From: Rhizobium sophoriradicis
Lineage (GTDB): Bacteria > Pseudomonadota > Alphaproteobacteria > Rhizobiales > Rhizobiaceae
NCBI RefSeq assembly: GCF_003939025.1
Contig: NZ_RQIH01000024.1
Span: 22,951 to 86,950 of the forward strand
DNA length: 64,000 nucleotides
Reading direction: 5' to 3'
Under the pieces are notes generated by a model, which worked only from the letters and a program-made list of their open reading frames with translations, did no database searches and had not been told where the DNA came from. The position numbers were made by a program, and so were the translations under genes. Shown in pieces: positions 62,798 to 64,000 of the stretch. Positions within the stretch are counted from its first letter, which is position 1, and every line of letters begins with the position of its first letter.

Positions 62798-62899
62798 ATT
62801 AGCTGCGACCCTCTGCCAAGCCACTTGGACGGAGTGGCTGCATTTTGAACAGTAGGATCTCTCGAACAGCCTTCAAGTGCTGATTGAGGGCTCAACATG

Positions 62900-62924
62900 G
62901 GAACTTAGATCAGCGGAATTGGTT
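62900..62924 (+). promoter_or_regulatory. EcfG/RpoE2-type promoter
   Basis: GGAAC, 16 bases, GGTT; 24 bases before the DUF2934 gene at 62948. Confidence 0.65.
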
Positions 62925-62947
62925 GAAATCCCATCAAGGAGACGCCG

Positions 62948-63349
62948 ATGAAAAATCCGTTGCGACGCAAAAGAAATGAAATCGCGGCCGACGACACCCG
63001 ACTGAAGGCTTCATCCCCAGCCGGCGCAGGCAAAGGGAAGACGCCGCGGCAAGCCATGCAGGAACCAGCAGATCAGAGCATCGGTTCTCAGGCAGCCACC
63101 CGTGAGGACAATATCCGGAAAAGGGCCTACTCGCTGTGGGAGAACGAAGGAAGGCCGGAAGGCAAGCATCAGGATCACTGGACCCGCGCCGAGCACGAGC
63201 TCGATGCACGGGGCGAGACGGACCATCCTCCCAGGCTCGAGGCGCTGCGAGAGGCTTCGCGCGAACATCGCGACACCTTCCTCGTCAAAACGGATCTCGA
63301 AGACGCGGATCAACGCGAAGCCTCGCCCGGCACACGCGAGCAGGATTGA
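62948..63349 (+). CDS. DUF2934 protein
   Basis: 133 residues, very hydrophilic. The middle, REDNIRKRAYSLWENEGRPE followed by HQDHWTRAEHEL, is the DUF2934 motif. Family function is unknown; in rhizobia members are commonly stress-controlled. The basic N-terminus (KNPLRRKRNE) and the charged C-terminus look disordered. AAGGAGACGCCG precedes the ATG. It is followed after 52 bases by another small gene, probably on the same transcript. Confidence 0.87.
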   Translation: MKNPLRRKRNEIAADDTRLKASSPAGAGKGKTPRQAMQEPADQSIGSQAATREDNIRKRAYSLWENEGRPEGKHQDHWTRAEHELDARGETDHPPRLEALREASREHRDTFLVKTDLEDADQREASPGTREQD

Positions 63350-63401
63350 AATTGCAGCCTCGAGCAAATTTAGGACGAGCAAATTCAGGAAAGGTCCCGA
63401 C

Positions 63402-63653
63402 ATGGCTGACAAACAGGATTTGAACGCCGGCTTCACCGGCACACCCGTCGAACCGCCGGAAGGATTAGCCAAGGCCGCTCAATCGGCGGCGAGCGGAGTG
63501 AAACGCGAGGTCTATGCAGTCACCGCCGGCGCCAGAGACCACCCGCACACTGCAAGCGCTTTGTTGCTTGGCATCGGTATTGTGGCGTTCGGGTTCGGCT
63601 ATCTCCTTGGTCGATCATCGGCGGAAAGCTCGGCCCGCTCATATTGGCGTTAG
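63402..63653 (+). CDS. Small tail-anchored membrane protein (83 aa), YqjD/ElaB-like layout
   Basis: 83 residues from ATG 63402 (AGGAAAGG upstream). Soluble N-terminus, helical SAASGVKREVYAVTAGARDHP, then one C-terminal span ALLLGIGIVAFGFGYLLGR. The layout resembles ElaB/YqjD/YgaM ribosome-hibernation membrane anchors, though similarity is structural rather than by clear sequence. Likely stress-expressed with the DUF2934 gene. Confidence 0.68.
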   Translation: MADKQDLNAGFTGTPVEPPEGLAKAAQSAASGVKREVYAVTAGARDHPHTASALLLGIGIVAFGFGYLLGRSSAESSARSYWR

Positions 63654-63831
63654 CTGTCCGACCTCAACTAACGAGCCGCGCGAGCGGCAAGAATGATAGA
63701 GCCGGATCGTTGCGCGACCGCCCTCCTATACGCGGCGCAATGATAACCCTGACGGTAAGATCGCACCCAAGCGTGTTTCGTTATCGCATCAGCTTTGCTG
63801 CTGCAGGGCGTCGCGGCGCATCGACGGCAGA

Positions 63832-63856
63832 GGAACAAGCATTCGGGTTTGCTGTT
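63832..63856 (+). promoter_or_regulatory. EcfG/RpoE2-type promoter near the right edge
   Basis: GGAAC, 16 bases, TGTT; 90 bases before a possible gene start at 63946. Confidence 0.45.
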
Positions 63857-63945
63857 GCCGGAATACAATAGTGAGAAAAGCGCGGGTTGGGGTCCGCTTC
63901 CACAACTTGACAGCGGTGACATCGGTCCTTAGCGAGGCTGGATCA

Positions 63946-64000
63946 ATGACACCTCAGGATCAGCAAAGTGAATTATTTCAGGCAACTCGTGATTGCGATA
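63946..64000 (+). CDS. Possible gene start cut by the right edge
   Basis: ATG at 63946 opens MTPQDQQSELFQATRDCD and runs off the end. GAGG lies nine bases upstream and a stress-type promoter further up. Too short to name. The 290 bases before it (63654-63945) hold no other gene that I can support. Confidence 0.35.
   Translation, partial: MTPQDQQSELFQATRDCD

Overview
The window looks like a high-GC alphaproteobacterium of the Rhizobium/Agrobacterium group. The evidence is the glp gene order with an ABC glycerol transporter, a rhizobial exopolysaccharide (Exo-type) locus, many small rhizobial conserved proteins, and promoters matching the alphaproteobacterial general-stress sigma factor (EcfG/RpoE2-type, GGAAC-N18/19-TT). 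No insertion sequence, phage, CRISPR array, rRNA or complete tRNA was seen. Whether this is chromosome or plasmid cannot be told from the sequence.

Layout. (1) 1-7626: surface polysaccharide genes. A truncated ExoQ-like polymerase reads off the left edge. On the other strand are a GT2, two GT4 glycosyltransferases, an ExoP/Wzz-type chain-length tyrosine kinase and GDP-mannose 4,6-dehydratase. (2) 8471-19289: a second glycan locus. Seven tightly coupled minus-strand genes encode a GalE-like epimerase, a glycosidase-like/CDP-paratose-epimerase-like fusion, a GT4, three tandem CgeB-like glycosyltransferases and a UDP-xylose-synthase-like decarboxylase. A dehydrogenase and a Gfo/Idh oxidoreductase are divergent. 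Both directions start from stress-type promoters. (3) 19284-29818: a stress island holding a three-gene operon of tiny proteins, a nucleotidyltransferase-metallophosphoesterase pair, a formaldehyde-dehydrogenase-like enzyme plus SDR, an APC permease, a PCMT-erythromycin-esterase fusion, a DUF4142 protein and several small proteins. Nearly every unit has a GGAAC-N18/19-TT promoter. (4) 29953-42392: a catabolic locus with an oligopeptide-class ABC transporter, a four-carbon acid sugar kinase (DUF1537) and a GntR regulator on one strand. A DapA-family aldolase, a BNR sialidase-like protein, an iron-type alcohol dehydrogenase and a PdxA2-like dehydrogenase lie on the other. The probable substrate is an acid sugar or its glycoside; its identity is not determined. 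(5) 42573-43432: a catalytic-domain-only alanyl-tRNA-synthetase-like gene with a damaged or unusual start. (6) 43519-53585: the complete glycerol locus glpR-glpD-glpS-glpT-glpP-glpQ-glpU-glpV-glpK, with phased CGAA operator-like repeats before glpD and glpR. (7) 53700-64000: a DMT exporter with a divergent LysR regulator, DUF992 and DUF1328 proteins, an ABC-F protein followed by a VOC gene remnant, an aldose-1-epimerase-like protein, mannonate dehydratase with a GntR regulator, and stress-type small proteins to the right edge.

Two observations stand out. First, about fourteen GGAAC-N18/19-TT elements sit 25-90 bases before start codons and tie together a dispersed stress regulon. Second, that regulon apparently includes a whole undescribed seven-gene glycan operon and a three-gene operon of tiny membrane proteins.
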